Origin: Oscillospiraceae bacterium
Lineage (GTDB): Bacteria > Bacillota > Clostridia > Oscillospirales > UBA929
Assembly: GCA_031265355.1 (NCBI GenBank)
Contig: JAISCT010000025.1
Location: forward strand, 1-34,602
Reading direction: 5' to 3'
DNA length: 34,602 nucleotides
A program made the translations under genes and the position numbers. Within the stretch, counting starts at the first letter, position 1; every line of letters begins with the position of its first letter. Positions 32,486-34,602 of this stretch are shown in pieces. The notes under the pieces are model-generated. The model worked only from the letters and a program-made list of their open reading frames with translations. It was not told the DNA's origin and searched no databases.

Positions 32486-32809
32486 ATGTGGTTTGTACTA
32501 TTTATGTCATTATTCAAAGATCCCCATATACATGGTTATACAATAAATGACGACACAATGACCTTAAATGTATATTTTATGGGAAAAAAATGCGGTTATG
32601 TAGATATCACCAGCGAAAAAATAAATTCCATAATCTCATGCGGTGTAAAGAGTTTCAAATGTTTCATGAAAATCGAGAATGTGGAATTCGCATACATTGA
32701 TGGGAATTTTGTTATGACGGATACAAGAACAAAGGCAAGAGTGCTTAAAATAAAATGTCAATTGGAAGTTTATGGAAAAATCATTGCCAAAATAAAGCAG
32801 CCCGAATAA
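32486..32809 (+). CDS. Small unknown protein
   Basis: 107 residues from an ATG 5 bp after the phoR stop, with a modest AGGTG 7 nt upstream; the frame is open earlier but within phoR. Not recognised. It starts with a short hydrophobic stretch (MWFVLFMSLF) and is otherwise a mixed alpha/beta, Lys- and Ile-rich sequence, ending KIIAKIKQPE. AT-rich codon use, unlike phoR. It lies 21 bp before another unknown gene in the same direction, so the two may be a pair, for instance small immunity- or defence-related proteins, but nothing in the sequence proves that. Confidence 0.5.
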   Translation: MWFVLFMSLFKDPHIHGYTINDDTMTLNVYFMGKKCGYVDITSEKINSIISCGVKSFKCFMKIENVEFAYIDGNFVMTDTRTKARVLKIKCQLEVYGKIIAKIKQPE

Positions 32810-32830
32810 AGATGAAAGAGAAGGTATTTT

Positions 32831-33286
32831 ATGGCGGTTGAATTGAAAATATTCAGTATCTACAAAGTTCCGGCTGCGGACAAATATTATTTGCTGCGAA
32901 CTGAAAGGCCTGGGTTTTCCAATGCTTCCCAAGATGAGGAGGCTTTGGCAGTCGGCGATGAACAGAGCCGGCGAAACCACCTATTGGAGCAGATAGGGAA
33001 AACTCACAACCTGAAAGCTCCGGCCGACTTTGAATTTATCGGCGAACTGCAAGGCTGTCCAATAGGAGATAAACTGTATGCCGGCAGCGGAAATCAAGAA
33101 TTGAATATTTATTATATGGAAACAGAGTTTGGGCCACCGTGGATCATTATTGGAAACACAAACTCTGAACCGGAATTTTCGGCTGAATTAAATAATGACG
33201 AGGATTTGTTGAGACTTAAACCCATAGGACGTGTAAAGCAAATAAAAGCAACATTTATAACAGAAAACGGCTTTGATCTTTTCTGA
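32831..33286 (+). CDS. Unknown soluble protein
   Basis: 151 residues. The ATG follows GAGAAGG with 7 nt spacing. Not recognised. No signal peptide or membrane helix. The sequence is acidic and looks like a single small globular domain (ELNIYYMETEFGPPWIIIGN, then an acidic stretch SAELNNDEDLL). Composition intermediate between the GC-rich core and the AT-rich gene before it. It converges on the gene at 33347. Confidence 0.6.
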   Translation: MAVELKIFSIYKVPAADKYYLLRTERPGFSNASQDEEALAVGDEQSRRNHLLEQIGKTHNLKAPADFEFIGELQGCPIGDKLYAGSGNQELNIYYMETEFGPPWIIIGNTNSEPEFSAELNNDEDLLRLKPIGRVKQIKATFITENGFDLF

Positions 33287-33346
33287 AGGAGAGTCTCTCA
33301 ATTTCATTCTTCGTAAGGGACGTCCTCGTCCTCGACGACCCGTGTA

Positions 33347-33838
33347 TTATTCGATCCCGATTATCATTTCTCCACCATGTTTTTCCATTTCATTTATTGC
33401 CTGCGACACATATGCCATCCCTTCATTTTGTTCGTTCAGCGTATCCATGTTTATATCCCCGAAATGATTCTTTAGCTTTTCGTTTAATTTTTTATATTCG
33501 CTGCCGGATAAATATCCAACTTTATAATCGTTTGTAAAACTCTTAAAACGTTTCCCGTCTTTTATCGACCGGCCGTTTATTATTATTTCCCATAAACGAA
33601 TCATATCTACGTCGTTTGTCTTTAAAATCAGTTTTGTGCTTTCATTGTATCGCCATTTATTCATAAATGGTTTCAGAAGCTCAATTTCTTTGTTTCCCGC
33701 CGAATCACAATACGCGCCGATGAATTCCGCCGTGATTTCGTTCAATAACTCATCGCTCAATTCCTCGAAGCCGTCTTTTAAATCTATACTTTTCGTTAAA
33801 TGTTTATATAAAACATATTCATCCATGCTTACATTCAT
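33347..33838 (-). CDS. Unknown protein, third gene of a MazEF-like operon
   Basis: 163 residues. Its ATG (33838) overlaps the stop of the toxin gene as ATGA, and no separate ribosome site is visible, so translation is probably coupled. Not recognised. Largely helical and charged (NVSMDEYVLYKHL, ELLKPFMNKWRY, EYKKLNEKLKNHFG), no membrane segment. The coupling suggests a role with the toxin-antitoxin pair, such as an extra regulator, or it is a passenger gene. An alternative start four codons on (MDEYV) is possible. Confidence 0.6.
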   Translation of the reverse strand: MNVSMDEYVLYKHLTKSIDLKDGFEELSDELLNEITAEFIGAYCDSAGNKEIELLKPFMNKWRYNESTKLILKTNDVDMIRLWEIIINGRSIKDGKRFKSFTNDYKVGYLSGSEYKKLNEKLKNHFGDINMDTLNEQNEGMAYVSQAINEMEKHGGEMIIGIE

Positions 33839-34188
33839 AAAATAACACTGTTGAATCCAATGACTTTATTTATACTCTCTTGTACTTTTATTAATTCTTC
33901 AATCGTTATCTTTCCTAATTGTTTTACTAGACGCTTTTCAGATACAGACCTAATTTGAAAACAATCAATAGAGGAAGTTTTTATAAGTCCGTTATCGATG
34001 GCAGGTTCAATTTTTACCATCCATGGTGCAACGCGATAGTGATCTTTCCAATCAGTAATTGGTACTATGATTTTTAAAGGCAATTGGCCTAACGCATCAT
34101 CATTAACAATTAAAGCAGGGCGAGTTTTTCGCATTTCTGCACCAATTGTTGGACTTAAATTTATTAACCAAATTTCACTTTGTTTCAT
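33835..34188 (-). CDS. mazF: MazF/PemK-family endoribonuclease toxin
   Basis: 117 residues. The ATG at 34188 begins MKQSEIWLINLSPTIGAE, the classic MazF/PemK opening, behind AAGGA; an in-frame start six codons earlier is possible. The signature continues with RKTRPALIVNDDALG and LKIIVPITDW. The family cuts mRNA at short motifs when its antitoxin is lost. It overlaps the antitoxin gene by 14 bp and the downstream unknown gene by 4 bp. AT-rich composition and the position at the end of an island fit a mobile stabilisation module. Confidence 0.85.
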   Translation of the reverse strand: MKQSEIWLINLSPTIGAEMRKTRPALIVNDDALGQLPLKIIVPITDWKDHYRVAPWMVKIEPAIDNGLIKTSSIDCFQIRSVSEKRLVKQLGKITIEELIKVQESINKVIGFNSVIL

Positions 34189-34387
34189 AAAATCCTTCGC
34201 AATCAAGATTTGTAAAATAAGTCAAATCTTGATCATTTTTGTAATCGTTATATAAAGCATTGGCGGCTTCCCTCAAAATTGTTTTCTGCTCTTCTTTACG
34301 AATAGAATGAATGATTTTCTCCACTATTAACATTCTTTGTGTTACAGGCAACAGATCAATCTTTTGGAGTATTTCCACGGATTCCAT
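34175..34387 (-). CDS. Probable antitoxin of the MazF-like toxin
   Basis: 70 residues from the ATG at 34387, which follows GGAGGGG with 5 nt spacing; a longer frame from 34438 starts before the expected transcript start and is rejected. The helical N-terminus (MESVEILQKIDLLPVTQRML) resembles short antitoxins that pair with MazF or other toxins rather than the AbrB-type MazE. The C-terminus (DLTYFTNLDCEGFYETK) would be the toxin-binding tail. Assigned mainly from position, size and overlap with mazF. Confidence 0.65.
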   Translation of the reverse strand: MESVEILQKIDLLPVTQRMLIVEKIIHSIRKEEQKTILREAANALYNDYKNDQDLTYFTNLDCEGFYETK

Positions 34388-34438
34388 TTTATCCCCTCCA
34401 CAATTCCTATATAATGTATACAAAAACATACACACCAT

Positions 34439-34467
34439 ATTATAATATGTTTGATATTTATAGTCAA
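34439..34467 (-). promoter_or_regulatory. Promoter of the toxin-antitoxin operon
   Basis: On the minus strand TTGACT (34467-34462), 17-bp spacer and perfect TATAAT (34444-34439). A palindrome TGTATACA (34415-34422) and related GTATG elements lie just downstream, a likely operator for autoregulation by the antitoxin-toxin complex. Confidence 0.8.
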
Positions 34468-34508
34468 TATATTTTTATAAAATGGGGTGTAGATACAAAA
34501 ATAATGTA

Positions 34509-34537
34509 TTTACAATTCAATAGGGATCGTGTATGCT
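34509..34537 (+). promoter_or_regulatory. Divergent promoter of the partial gene at the window end
   Basis: TTTACA (34509-34514), 17-bp spacer and TATGCT (34532-34537). A short palindrome TGTA-TT-TACA overlaps the -35. AGGAAGGAG lies at 34553-34561 ahead of the ATG at 34572. Confidence 0.55.
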
Positions 34538-34571
34538 GGTGCTATACTCAGCAGGAAGGAGACGCGATCCG

Positions 34572-34602
34572 ATGCCCGAATCAAGTGACAAAACTGCAGA
34601 TA
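34572..34602 (+). CDS. Start of an unknown gene, cut by the window end
   Basis: Ten codons visible (MPESSDKTAD). The ATG is 10 nt after AGGAAGGAG and has a promoter upstream. Too short to identify. Confidence 0.5.
   Translation, partial: MPESSDKTAD

Overview
The window looks like a chromosomal segment of a GC-rich, Gram-positive-type anaerobe, most likely a member of the Clostridia. The reasons are a PhoP-box-like phosphate promoter, strong AGGAGG-type ribosome binding sites, wall- or surface-type secreted proteins with VWA and Listeria/Bacteroides-type repeats, a Clostridia-style HTH-cupin plus acyl-CoA ligase pair, and an iron-dependent alcohol dehydrogenase. The assignment is an inference; no rRNA is present.

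Layout. (1) 1-7007, minus strand: most of a giant secreted surface protein (at least 2335 residues, cut by the window edge) with a VWA domain followed by about twelve InlB/Flg_new-like repeats. (2) 7008-8513: a 1.5 kb divergent, gene-free spacer with T-rich tracts, palindromes, a 14-bp tandem repeat, a strong hairpin, a 60-bp direct repeat and the ahcY promoter and leader. (3) 8514-15832, plus strand: ahcY-metK (SAM/SAH cycle), a WecC-type UDP-sugar dehydrogenase, an HTH-cupin regulator, an AMP-forming acyl-CoA ligase and an iron alcohol dehydrogenase. (4) 15897-20140, minus strand: a five-gene operon of a 2-hydroxyacid dehydrogenase, an AroE-like dehydrogenase, a cupin-type phosphoglucose isomerase, a KDPG-type aldolase and a phosphotriesterase-family lactonase-like hydrolase, read from a near-consensus promoter at 20250-20278. 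I read it as a sugar or sugar-acid catabolic operon of unknown substrate. (5) 20539-23892: a secreted subtilisin-like protease with carboxypeptidase-regulatory-like and YfaP-like domains and an acidic tail. (6) 24155-25600: an AT-rich GT-C-like membrane protein, then a tRNA-Thr(CGT) on the minus strand with an odd acceptor stem. (7) 25954-32481: a complete phosphate regulon, pstS-pstC-pstA-pstB-phoU-phoB/phoP-phoR, with overlapping genes and a Pho-box-like promoter. (8) 32486-34602: an AT-rich accessory tract with two small unknown genes, a MazEF-like toxin-antitoxin operon with a third coupled gene, and the start of a divergent gene.

A short interspersed element made of two perfect palindromes occurs three times in full and once in part between 10.9 and 17.6 kb. 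Each full copy is in the same orientation as the gene it precedes and sits just ahead of that gene's ribosome binding site region. This repeat, the uncharacterised catabolic operon, the structured ahcY leader, the permuted PstS and the mismatched tRNA-Thr are the observations most worth following up.
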